Source of the DNA: Bacteroidota bacterium
Lineage (GTDB): Bacteria > Bacteroidota > Ignavibacteria > Kapaibacteriales > Kapaibacteriaceae
Length of the DNA stretch: 5,966 nt
Assembly (NCBI GenBank): GCA_003488525.1
Contig: DNLG01000119.1
Coordinates: 37,618-43,583, forward strand
Direction: 5' to 3'
The position numbers and the translations under genes were made by a program. Of the stretch, positions 1 through 5,966 are shown piece after piece. Positions within the stretch are counted from its first letter, which is position 1, and each line of letters starts with the position of its first letter. The notes under the pieces are model-generated. The model was not told where the DNA came from, ran no database searches, and worked only from the letters and a program-made list of their open reading frames with translations.

Positions 1-549
1 GCCAGATGTGATGTGGCCAGTGACGATTCCGTTGCCGAAGCGCACGGAAGGATCGTCGAGACCTTCGGACCGGTCGATGTGCTCATCAACAATGCCGGCA
101 TCGCGATGTTCTCGCCGGCCGAGCAGACATCCATGTCGGATTATGCAGATCATCTCGAGGTCAACCTTCTTGGCGCGGTGCGGTGCTCCCAGCGTGTCCT
201 ACCCGAGATGATACGCCGGCGCCGTGGCATGATCCTTTCCATGAACTCTGTTGCCTCCGTGACGGCATTCGAGAACTGTACGGCATATGCGGCCAGCAAG
301 GCGGGCTTGCTGGCGTACACGCGCGGGCTTAGGAAGGAAGTACGTCGGCACGGTGTGAAAGTCGTTGACCTGCTCGTTGGCGCTACGGCCACGGACATCT
401 GGTCTGCGGCAATGCTCGAAGAGCATCAGCACCGTATGATATCCCCATCTGATGTGGCTTTAGCTGCGCTTGACGTAATTTTACGCTACGATCATCCCAC
501 GATGATGATAGAAGAAATGATCATTCGACCTCAGTTAGGAGACCTGTAA
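1..549 (+). CDS. Short-chain dehydrogenase/reductase (SDR), 5'-truncated by the window edge
   Basis: This is a classical SDR oxidoreductase, a cytoplasmic NAD(P)-dependent enzyme; the substrate cannot be told from sequence. The frame is open from base 1, so the gene starts upstream. The GTG at 13 is only an internal codon. Counting from base 1, 182 residues are visible, against about 230-260 for the family, so the glycine-rich TGxxxGxG cofactor loop is missing and NAD versus NADP preference cannot be judged. Visible motifs are NNAG at residues 30-33 and a complete catalytic tetrad: Asn55 (VNLLG), Ser83, Tyr96 and Lys100 (YAASK), with the usual 13-residue Ser-Tyr spacing. The protein ends in a typical SDR tail (IEEMIIRPQLGDL). 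One oddity is that the Pro-Gly motif after the active site reads Val126-Gly127. The stop codon abuts the next gene's ATG, suggesting co-transcription. The family call is firm; the function is open. Confidence 0.93.
   Translation, partial: ARCDVASDDSVAEAHGRIVETFGPVDVLINNAGIAMFSPAEQTSMSDYADHLEVNLLGAVRCSQRVLPEMIRRRRGMILSMNSVASVTAFENCTAYAASKAGLLAYTRGLRKEVRRHGVKVVDLLVGATATDIWSAAMLEEHQHRMISPSDVALAALDVILRYDHPTMMIEEMIIRPQLGDL
537..541 (+). promoter_or_regulatory. Shine-Dalgarno site for the CAP/T9SS gene
   Basis: The sequence AGGAG ends 8 nt before the ATG at 550 and lies inside the last codons of the SDR gene. It is a strong match to the anti-SD sequence at good spacing, and it fixes 550 as the start. 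Because the SDR stop (547-549) touches the ATG, ribosomes finishing the SDR could reinitiate here, so translational coupling is plausible but inferred. Confidence 0.75.
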
Positions 550-2328
550 ATGCGCTCTGTTGCGACAACTTTTGTCTGTCTTGTGCTGCTCGGCGTCCAG
601 CTTATCGCCCAGCCAACCCAAGTCTACAGTCATGGCGACCCGACACCGGAAGAGCAGCTCATGCTCGAATACATCAACCGTGCGCGGGCAAACCCCACCG
701 AAGAAGGCATCCGTTTGCTGGATACCAAGGATCCAGCCGTCCAGGGTGCATACAGTTACTTCAAGATCGATGCAGCAAAGACCAAGCAGGCCTTTGCCGG
801 CTATCCTGAACGTCCGCCCCTTGCGTTCCACCCCCAGCTGATCGAATCTTCACGCAACCATACCAAGGATATGGACGAGAAGAACTTTCAAGGGCACACA
901 AGTTCGAATGGTGACGAGCTTGGGCAGCGCTACGTGAAGGTTGGCTACGCCTCCATGGGCATGTACGGTGAGAACGTGGCGGCTTACAGCGAATCGGTTT
1001 GGCACGGACACTGCGGACTGAATGTGGACTGGGGCGAAGAGAATCAGCGTGTTCTAGGTCACCGCAAGAACATCATGAACTACGAGAACTCGGTCTACAC
1101 CGAAATCGGCATTGGCATCACCTTTAACGGACGTGGACTGATGCAGGGCTGGGTCGGGCCGTACGTGGTCACCCAGAACTTCGGCATTCGCTCTCAGCGC
1201 TATATCCTTGGTGTTGTATACATCGACAAGAACAATAACGGATTCTATGACATCGGCGAAGGTGTCGAAGGCGTCAAGATCACTCCGTCACGGGGCTCAT
1301 TTTACGCTGTTTCGAGCGCCTCTGGGGGATATGCAATCCCCTACACAGGCACGGGGCCGATCAGCCTCGCGGCATCCGGAGGCGGGCTTCCGGCTGCCAT
1401 GAATAAGACGGTTGACGTTTCGGGTCAGAACGTCAAGGTTGACTTCGTTCCGGCATCGGCTGGTCCGGGAGCGGTGACGCTGTCGAAGCCCACAAATAAT
1501 GCCACCAACGTCAACCCGTCGGTAACACTCGAATGGGGGTCTGCGCCACTGGCAGACAAGTATTTCTATCAAGTATCGAAGGATCAGCAGTTCACAACAG
1601 CCGGTGTGGTTGCCGAAGGCGAAACCACGACTCGTTCGGCCACTGTCACGGTACCTGCCTGCAATACACGATTCTTCTGGCGCGTGCGGGGCATCAACGA
1701 GGTCGGCAATGGCGTTTGGTCGAGTGTGTTTTCCTTTACAACCGGAGGGAAGATGCCGACATCTTCCAGTGGTACGTCTCCGAAAGGTAATGCTCTTGCC
1801 GGTTCGAATGATAACGTAACCTTCGTCTGGTCTGCAGCCGCAGAGGCGACGTCGTATCACCTGCGGATCAAGAAAAGCGTGTCTCCGTTCTCTGTCGTCT
1901 TCGAAGACTCCGCCGCAACAGGAACGAGCCGCAACGTCAAGGCAAATGTTCTCGGTACGGGCGGCTTTACTTGGGAGGTCCGTCCGAAGAATGCTTGTGG
2001 AATGAGCGGCTGGTCCACACCGTTGCAGTTCTCGTTGACGGTCACCAGTGTTGATGAGCTCGATAACGAGGTGTTTGATGCGATCATTTCGCCGCAACCT
2101 GTGGCGGATCTGTTGAACATCGTCGTTCAGAGCGCGTCGGATGATGTCGTTGACGTGCGCATCTTCAGCCTGGGAGGCAACGAGGTTCTCAGCCTGCGCC
2201 AGCCGGTCTCCTCGGGTCGTAGCAACATGGCGATCTCTTCGGCTGTCAACCTCGTGCCGGGACTCTACACGGTGGTTGTCTCCTCCGTGACTGGCGCCTC
2301 GGTCTCGTTGCCGCTGATCAAGTTGTAA
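550..2328 (+). CDS. Secreted CAP/SCP-domain protein with two FN3-like repeats and a T9SS C-terminal sorting domain
   Basis: A 592-residue exported protein. Residues 1-21 form a Sec signal peptide (charged start, hydrophobic core, likely cleavage near LIAQ) without a lipobox. Residues about 33-212 are a CAP/SCP domain: the opening helix EEQLMLEYINRARANP, then GHT (His116), GEN (Glu141) and GHRKN (His171), the usual cavity residues of bacterial CAP domains. A calcium-loop-like stretch (Asp226 to Glu237, DKNNNGFYDIGE) leads into a small beta-sandwich up to about 300. Two FN3-like repeats follow (about 305-398 and 401-497), each with a central Trp and a WxV(R) strand. The tail (about 509-592) has the SPQPVADLLNI and PGLYTVVV motifs of T9SS type-A-like sorting domains, so the protein should cross the outer membrane and be released or anchored at the surface. 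The CAP activity in bacteria is largely unknown; lipid binding or proteolysis has been proposed for relatives. The start is supported by a strong Shine-Dalgarno and the signal peptide. No functional link to the SDR is evident. Confidence 0.93.
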   Translation: MRSVATTFVCLVLLGVQLIAQPTQVYSHGDPTPEEQLMLEYINRARANPTEEGIRLLDTKDPAVQGAYSYFKIDAAKTKQAFAGYPERPPLAFHPQLIESSRNHTKDMDEKNFQGHTSSNGDELGQRYVKVGYASMGMYGENVAAYSESVWHGHCGLNVDWGEENQRVLGHRKNIMNYENSVYTEIGIGITFNGRGLMQGWVGPYVVTQNFGIRSQRYILGVVYIDKNNNGFYDIGEGVEGVKITPSRGSFYAVSSASGGYAIPYTGTGPISLAASGGGLPAAMNKTVDVSGQNVKVDFVPASAGPGAVTLSKPTNNATNVNPSVTLEWGSAPLADKYFYQVSKDQQFTTAGVVAEGETTTRSATVTVPACNTRFFWRVRGINEVGNGVWSSVFSFTTGGKMPTSSSGTSPKGNALAGSNDNVTFVWSAAAEATSYHLRIKKSVSPFSVVFEDSAATGTSRNVKANVLGTGGFTWEVRPKNACGMSGWSTPLQFSLTVTSVDELDNEVFDAIISPQPVADLLNIVVQSASDDVVDVRIFSLGGNEVLSLRQPVSSGRSNMAISSAVNLVPGLYTVVVSSVTGASVSLPLIKL

Positions 2329-2351
2329 GCCTGGTTCACATCCGCATACTC

Positions 2352-2391
2352 AAAGGGGCGATTCACATACTGGATCGCCCCTTTCGTTTTT
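2352..2391 (+). terminator. Rho-independent terminator after the CAP/T9SS gene
   Basis: A perfect 11-bp inverted repeat (2352-2362 with 2374-2384, arm AAAGGGGCGAT) encloses an 11-nt loop. Two bases later comes a run of five T (2387-2391). It lies 23 bp after the CAP stop codon and is oriented for plus-strand transcription. The opposite strand has no T-run after the stem, so it is probably one-directional. It should end the SDR-CAP transcript and isolate the next gene. Confidence 0.88.
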
Positions 2392-2397
2392 GACCTA

Positions 2398-2428
2398 TTG
2401 ATAGCAAAAAATAATCATCCTACCTTGT
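2398..2428 (+). promoter_or_regulatory. Possible Bacteroidota-type promoter for the helical-repeat gene
   Basis: The 138-bp gap 2329-2466 holds the terminator and then an AT-rich stretch. In it, TTG (2398-2400) is followed after 20 nt by TACCTTGT (2421-2428). This resembles the Bacteroidota -33 TTG / -7 TAnnTTTG pattern, though the last two bases of the -7 box differ, and an A-tract (2406-2411) lies between. Transcription would begin near 2435, upstream of the ATG at 2467. A sigma70-like TTGACC at 2390-2395 is also present, but its best -10 (AATAAT, 2410-2415) is only 14 nt away. The match is weak and the organism's consensus is unknown. Confidence 0.25.
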
Positions 2429-2466
2429 CAGCATACGTTGTTATTCACCTACCGGTTGTTGATCAC

Positions 2467-3969
2467 ATGCAGAAGGTTGAACTGCATACGGCGTTGACAG
2501 ATGTAGTGGTTGCTCTGACGGGACGCGACCGTGATGAGGTCACCGCAAAGCTCGGGAGCGACTACGAAGATCCGATGCTCTGGAAACGTCCGAGCCGAAA
2601 GCAAACGCCGACGTCAGACCAGGACATTACGCATACACGCACGTATCATCGGACGCATACCCGAAAGTCGCGATTCACCGAGCGTTTGTATCGTGAGGCG
2701 GCCTCAGTTCCCATCGAAACGCGATTGCCGACAGTTTCGGACGATCCAATCATCTCCTGCTACCACGACATGATCGTGGCGGTGCGGTTGATCGCGGCCG
2801 GCCACTACGAAAAGGCCCTTGTGATCGCAAAGCGCTGCGTGCGCCGGGCAATGGAACTCAACGAGCCACTTGCCGTGCTGCAGGCTTTACACCTTGCGGA
2901 AGGGCTGCAGGGGGCCGAAGTATCTGTCTCGATTCGTCGTCAGCTGCAGAGACATATTCGCCGCTGGAGTGACCGGTATTTTCAGCAGCGTTCAATTGCC
3001 GCGTTCTTGGAAGACATTCTGGTCGATCGAAGGCACCGCGAAGATGCATCGTTGCTTCAGCACATTGACGCCGTGTGGAACGACCTGCAACTTCAACAGG
3101 CTCCCATACCGCGCAGTGCCGAGCGCTTGCTGTTCACCGTGGTGAAGATCCGACGATCTCAGGTTGTCGGCCACAACCAGATGATCATCACGACCGTAAC
3201 CTCCGCCTTACAGCGACACGCAGCAGGCATCCCCGACGGATACCGTTGGCTAACGGGATGGCTTGTGAGCGCACGCATGCGTGCACAGGTTGCCCTTGAT
3301 GTTCACCCCCGGGCATGGCCAGAAGATGATGCTGACAGTACGCATCACCTGCTGCGTCCGCATCTGAAGTGTGAAGTCTGCCGGTGGCAGATCATTGGCC
3401 ACATGCGTAGCGGTCAGTGGGATGCTGCGGCCGAAAAGCTTATCGAGCTTCGACAGATGAACTTGGAAGCGTCGGACGAGTACGAGCAGCAGAGGATGCT
3501 TCTACTTGAGGGTTTCTTCTGGATCTTTCGGCACTTGGGCTTGCACGCACATACCGTGGTTGAGCGGATGCCAAGGATAACGACCTTTCTGAACTCTGTC
3601 TCAGTAATCGGTCAGGACCGTTCGGGACTGAACATTCAGATCGCCGTCTACGAGATCCTGTATCACCTCATTAAAGGTCATGGCGATGTGGTAGAACGTA
3701 AGGTCTTCAACCTCACAGTGAGAGCCTCTCGGAATCTTCGGTTTCCAGCTGCCGGTCCGCATCGTGCCTTCATCACTATGCTGCGGGTTGTATCGCACTA
3801 TGACCTGTCCGACCCAACCATCCGTGCGCGCACAAAGCGCTACCTGAAGCGCATGGAACACGATGCCGGCGAGATCCCGGAACATCTTCTGTTTCCGATA
3901 CCGCTCCGTGAACTGGCAGAGTCGATCATCCGGTACATAGATGAGAACGGCCTTCAGACGAGCGTGTAG
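2467..3969 (+). CDS. Uncharacterised helical protein with weak TPR-like segments
   Basis: I do not recognise this 500-residue protein. It has no signal peptide or membrane segment, so it is probably cytoplasmic. Residues 1-35 look helical. Residues about 40-70 form a basic, Thr/His/Arg-rich linker with THTR occurring twice. From about 95 to the end it is almost all helix. Segments such as 99-131 (AAGHYEKAL), 305-332 (SGQWDAAAEKL) and 396-420 have the small-residue/Gly/aromatic spacing of degenerate TPR-type hairpins, suggesting a protein-binding scaffold. No catalytic motif is seen. The start is uncertain: the frame is open back to a TTG at 2398 (23 more residues). I prefer the ATG at 2467 because 2398 sits 7 bp behind the terminator, has no Shine-Dalgarno, and the intervening DNA is AT-rich and non-coding in character. 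The ATG also lacks a clear Shine-Dalgarno. Its 3' end overlaps the convergent AlbA_2 gene by 16 bp. It may be lineage-restricted. Confidence 0.82.
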   Translation: MQKVELHTALTDVVVALTGRDRDEVTAKLGSDYEDPMLWKRPSRKQTPTSDQDITHTRTYHRTHTRKSRFTERLYREAASVPIETRLPTVSDDPIISCYHDMIVAVRLIAAGHYEKALVIAKRCVRRAMELNEPLAVLQALHLAEGLQGAEVSVSIRRQLQRHIRRWSDRYFQQRSIAAFLEDILVDRRHREDASLLQHIDAVWNDLQLQQAPIPRSAERLLFTVVKIRRSQVVGHNQMIITTVTSALQRHAAGIPDGYRWLTGWLVSARMRAQVALDVHPRAWPEDDADSTHHLLRPHLKCEVCRWQIIGHMRSGQWDAAAEKLIELRQMNLEASDEYEQQRMLLLEGFFWIFRHLGLHAHTVVERMPRITTFLNSVSVIGQDRSGLNIQIAVYEILYHLIKGHGDVVERKVFNLTVRASRNLRFPAAGPHRAFITMLRVVSHYDLSDPTIRARTKRYLKRMEHDAGEIPEHLLFPIPLRELAESIIRYIDENGLQTSV

Positions 3970-4601
3970 AAGTCGTGCCCGTTATCGTGTCGTATGTGCA
4001 GCACACCGGCGCGTACAAGCTTGACCAGTATCTGCGAGGCCCGACGACGAGAGATGTTAACGAGCCGGGCAAAGTCTGCAACACTGGCTCGTTGATGCCT
4101 CTCCAGGTAGGAAAAAAGACGCTGCTCGCGGTCTCCGATCGAAAGTGTCATCGGCGGTGAATCCGGATTCATACCACGCAGGATCTTCGTCATCTCTCGG
4201 CTGGCCTGCACTGACTGCTCCCCATCGCGGATAAACACCGGTCTGTCATGCGGTCGTGCCGGAGCGTCCGGATGCGAGAAATGATGAGGACGCCGGTTGC
4301 TGGATGGAATCGTGACGACGATCACATCCTTGAAATCAATCTCGACGACTTCAATGTGATGCTCCAGTGGTGGCTCGATGGAACTGAGAGACACCAGCAC
4401 CTGATCGATCTGCTCCTTCTCGGAGTCCACACCAATGATCTTGCCGCTATCATCAACACCGATCAGTAGACGTCCACCCGTGGTGTTGGCAAACGCAATC
4501 AGTTCCCTGGCGATCTTCTCGACCGTCGTGAACTTGCGCTTGAACTCCAGCGTCGAGGACTCGCCTGACCCTATCAGATCACGCAGCTCATTGCGTCTCA
4601 T
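3954..4601 (-). CDS. AlbA_2 (Schlafen-type) domain protein with C-terminal winged helix
   Basis: A 215-residue predicted nucleic-acid-binding protein. Residues about 8-125 are an AlbA_2 domain (long annotated as putative DNA-binding, related to the Schlafen core): GESSTLEFKR at 13-22, AFANTTGGRLLIGVDDSG at 36-53, then IIGV. Residues about 155-213 form a winged helix-turn-helix, with helices near 173-182 and 184-198 followed by a wing. The spacing of Glu14 and Glu19 with Asp50/Asp51 resembles the acidic triad reported for mammalian Schlafen nucleases, so RNase activity is possible but inferred; a transcription regulator is the main alternative. It lacks the AAA_4 ATPase found in longer relatives. 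The start is the ATG at 4601, directly before the domain. The frame continues to a GTG at 4691, but that would overlap the upstream binding-protein gene by 46 bp and add 30 residues unlike the family. There is no clear Shine-Dalgarno. It lies 44 bp after the binding-protein gene and could share its transcript. Its end overlaps the convergent gene by 16 bp. Confidence 0.9.
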   Translation of the reverse strand: MRRNELRDLIGSGESSTLEFKRKFTTVEKIARELIAFANTTGGRLLIGVDDSGKIIGVDSEKEQIDQVLVSLSSIEPPLEHHIEVVEIDFKDVIVVTIPSSNRRPHHFSHPDAPARPHDRPVFIRDGEQSVQASREMTKILRGMNPDSPPMTLSIGDREQRLFSYLERHQRASVADFARLVNISRRRASQILVKLVRAGVLHIRHDNGHDFYTLV

Positions 4602-4607
4602 AGACGT

Positions 4608-4623
4608 TCCGGCATGAGCCGGA
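4608..4623 (-). repeat. Small perfect hairpin between the binding-protein and AlbA_2 genes
   Basis: A 6-bp perfect inverted repeat (TCCGGC / GCCGGA) with a 4-nt loop fills much of the 44-bp gap 4602-4645. On the minus strand it ends 6 nt before the AlbA_2 ATG and contains the only purine-rich, Shine-Dalgarno-like bases (GGA) there. No T-run follows on either strand, so it is not a typical terminator. It might lower translation of the AlbA_2 gene or protect the mRNA end, or it may be chance. Confidence 0.45.
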
Positions 4624-4645
4624 GAAAATTGTTTGACGGACTCTC

Positions 4646-5966
4646 TTACTGTGCCTGCGAGTACTTCCACTGCGAGGCAGGAATCCACCACTGGGTCGGA
4701 TTGTATCCCGGACGCACTCGGCTGAAGCGGACACCATGCAGGCGCTTGTTGAAGATCGCCGGATACTGCGGACTCCAGAGGAAGATGTACGGCTGCTCAT
4801 CGGCAACGATGCGCTGAAACTCCTGCATGTATGCGATGCGCTTGTTTTCATCAAACTCGATGCGGTTGAGTTCCATCAGCTGATCTGCACGTGGAGACGA
4901 GAAACCGGCATAATTACTGCCCTTATTGCCGATCTGACTTGAATGCCAAATCTGATACGGATCACTTGGCAGCGGATCGTTGACCCACGCGCCGATGGAG
5001 ATGTCGAACTTTCTCGTGCGCAGGTTCTCAAGAAACACACTCCACTCGAGCTTACGCACCTCCAGCTTGACACCGATCTTTCGCAGTTCATCTGAGAAGG
5101 CCACCGCGATGGCTTCACGGGATTCATTCCCCGCATTGACAAGGATAGAGACAACGAAAGGAACGAGTCTGCCGTTGATGTTCTTGTCGAGCACGCCATC
5201 GCCGTTAACATCTGACCAGCCGGCTTTTGCCAGGATTTCCTTCGCCTTGGCAGGGTCGTAGGCCACCGGCGCTATGGATTTGTCGTACTCCTTCCGGTCG
5301 CTATAAACTGGCGAGTTGACCGGCGTTGCAAGACCCCTGACGACCTGCTTGATAAGAGCATCTCTATCGAGGCAGTGCGCTAATGCACGACGGACGTTCT
5401 TATCGCTGAGAATCGGGTTCTGGCAATTCAGACCAACGTACGTGTAAACCTGCATCGAGTATGTTGCTTTCGACAGAAACGGCGTTGCAACCGTGTCGAT
5501 CTCCTCAACAAACTTGGCTGGCGGCACGGCTTCCATGAAGTCCATTTCACCGTTCTTCACGCCGACAACGGCCGAACTCCGATCATTAACAACCTTGTAG
5601 ATCACCTTGTCGGCATAGGACGGATTCCACTTGTCCTTACCTGCATTCCACCAGCGGTCATTGCGCTTGATGGACACACTTTCGCCGGTCTTCCATTCAT
5701 CGTACATGTACGGGCCGGAGCCGATATTCAAGGCTGGATCGCGCTTTACCTCCGGTGTGTTGTACCATGCGGCGAACTTCTTCATGGAGGCGTTCGACTG
5801 TGCCTTAGCCATGTCATTTGTTTCAGCGATCGAGTATCCGTCGGTCAGAGATTCCTTGTCAAAGATGTGCTTTGGAAGAATCCAGAGTCCACCGAGAAAG
5901 TACTCGGCAAGGAAATAGGGCTTCGACATGGTAATAACCACCGTCTGATCGTCTGGGGCCGTGATG
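4646..5966 (-). CDS. ABC transporter substrate-binding protein, family 5 (peptide/nickel type), 5'-truncated by the window edge
   Basis: This is the periplasmic or lipid-anchored solute-capturing component of a Dpp/Opp/Nik-type ABC importer (SBP_bac_5 family); the ligand is probably an oligopeptide but not readable from sequence. The frame is open to the right edge, so the start and export signal lie outside. About 439 residues are visible of a family usually 500-600. Family hallmarks, counted from the GTG codon at 5941: GSGPYMYDEWKTGESVSIKRN (74-94, the N-lobe strand pair), VRRALAHCLDRDALIKQVV (183-201), AYDPAKAKEILAKAGW (227-242), DPYQIWHSS (327-335) and EQPYIFLWSPQ (382-392). A DVNGDGVLD loop (244-252), resembling a calcium-binding loop, follows the GW motif, as seen in some family members. 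It ends with TAA at 4646-4648. Permease and ATPase genes are not in the window. The AlbA_2 gene follows on the same strand after 44 bp. Confidence 0.95.
   Translation of the reverse strand, partial: ITAPDDQTVVITMSKPYFLAEYFLGGLWILPKHIFDKESLTDGYSIAETNDMAKAQSNASMKKFAAWYNTPEVKRDPALNIGSGPYMYDEWKTGESVSIKRNDRWWNAGKDKWNPSYADKVIYKVVNDRSSAVVGVKNGEMDFMEAVPPAKFVEEIDTVATPFLSKATYSMQVYTYVGLNCQNPILSDKNVRRALAHCLDRDALIKQVVRGLATPVNSPVYSDRKEYDKSIAPVAYDPAKAKEILAKAGWSDVNGDGVLDKNINGRLVPFVVSILVNAGNESREAIAVAFSDELRKIGVKLEVRKLEWSVFLENLRTRKFDISIGAWVNDPLPSDPYQIWHSSQIGNKGSNYAGFSSPRADQLMELNRIEFDENKRIAYMQEFQRIVADEQPYIFLWSPQYPAIFNKRLHGVRFSRVRPGYNPTQWWIPASQWKYSQAQ

Noticed and set aside
516..525. Ten-base palindrome AATGATCATT near the SDR gene end
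   Set aside because: It encodes part of the conserved SDR tail (EMIIR), so the codons explain it; no second copy was noticed elsewhere in the window.
1297..2097. Long open frame on the minus strand (266 codons) opposite the CAP/T9SS gene
   Set aside because: It is fully antisense to a gene with clear domains; its product is Arg/Cys/His-rich with no recognisable motif, as expected from a shadow of a GC-rich gene.
3954..4645. A defence island built around the Schlafen-like gene
   Set aside because: No restriction, toxin-antitoxin, phage, integrase or CRISPR signal is nearby; the neighbours are a transporter binding protein and an unclassified helical protein, so there is no support from context.
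4601..4691. Extended AlbA_2 start at the GTG codon at 4691
   Set aside because: It would overlap the upstream binding-protein gene by 46 bp and add residues unlike the family; the ATG at 4601 lies directly before the conserved domain.
4980..5261. Plus-strand open frame inside the binding-protein gene
   Set aside because: It is opposite the strongly conserved SBP family 5 sequence, is Ser/Thr-rich and has no domain signal; it is a shadow frame. The frame at 5631-5918 is rejected for the same reason.

Overview
The window carries five protein-coding genes and almost no spare DNA. The longest gap between genes is 138 bp. The best taxonomic clue is the secreted CAP protein at 550-2328, which ends in a type IX secretion (T9SS) sorting domain. 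That domain is characteristic of the Bacteroidota and their relatives (the FCB group). The moderately high G+C of the genes would fit a lineage such as Kapabacteria or Ignavibacteria better than typical AT-rich Bacteroidota, but this placement is inference and no marker gene is present.

Left part, plus strand (1-2391). The window opens inside a short-chain dehydrogenase/reductase (SDR) gene whose N-terminal cofactor-binding strand lies outside. Its stop codon directly abuts the ATG of a 592-residue exported protein: signal peptide, CAP/SCP domain, a calcium-loop-like segment with a beta-sandwich, two fibronectin-III-like repeats, and a T9SS type-A-like sorting domain. A strong Shine-Dalgarno sequence inside the end of the SDR gene serves the second start. 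A clear intrinsic terminator (2352-2391) closes this unit.

Middle part, plus strand (2392-3969). A short AT-rich leader, possibly holding a Bacteroidota-like promoter, precedes a 500-residue cytoplasmic, mostly helical protein with weak TPR-like segments. I do not recognise its family.

Right part, minus strand (3954-5966). An ABC-transporter family 5 (peptide/nickel type) substrate-binding protein enters from beyond the right edge. After 44 bp it is followed by a 215-residue protein with an N-terminal AlbA_2 (Schlafen-type) domain and a C-terminal winged helix. The AlbA_2 gene converges on the helical-protein gene and their 3' ends overlap by 16 bp, with no terminator visible between them.

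The genes show no obvious shared pathway. SDR and CAP are probably co-transcribed, and the binding protein and AlbA_2 gene may be. I see no CRISPR array, tRNA, rRNA, insertion sequence or phage gene, and no convincing new system. The points most worth a second look are the AlbA_2 protein with its Schlafen-like acidic residues, the unclassified helical protein, and the overlapping convergent ends.
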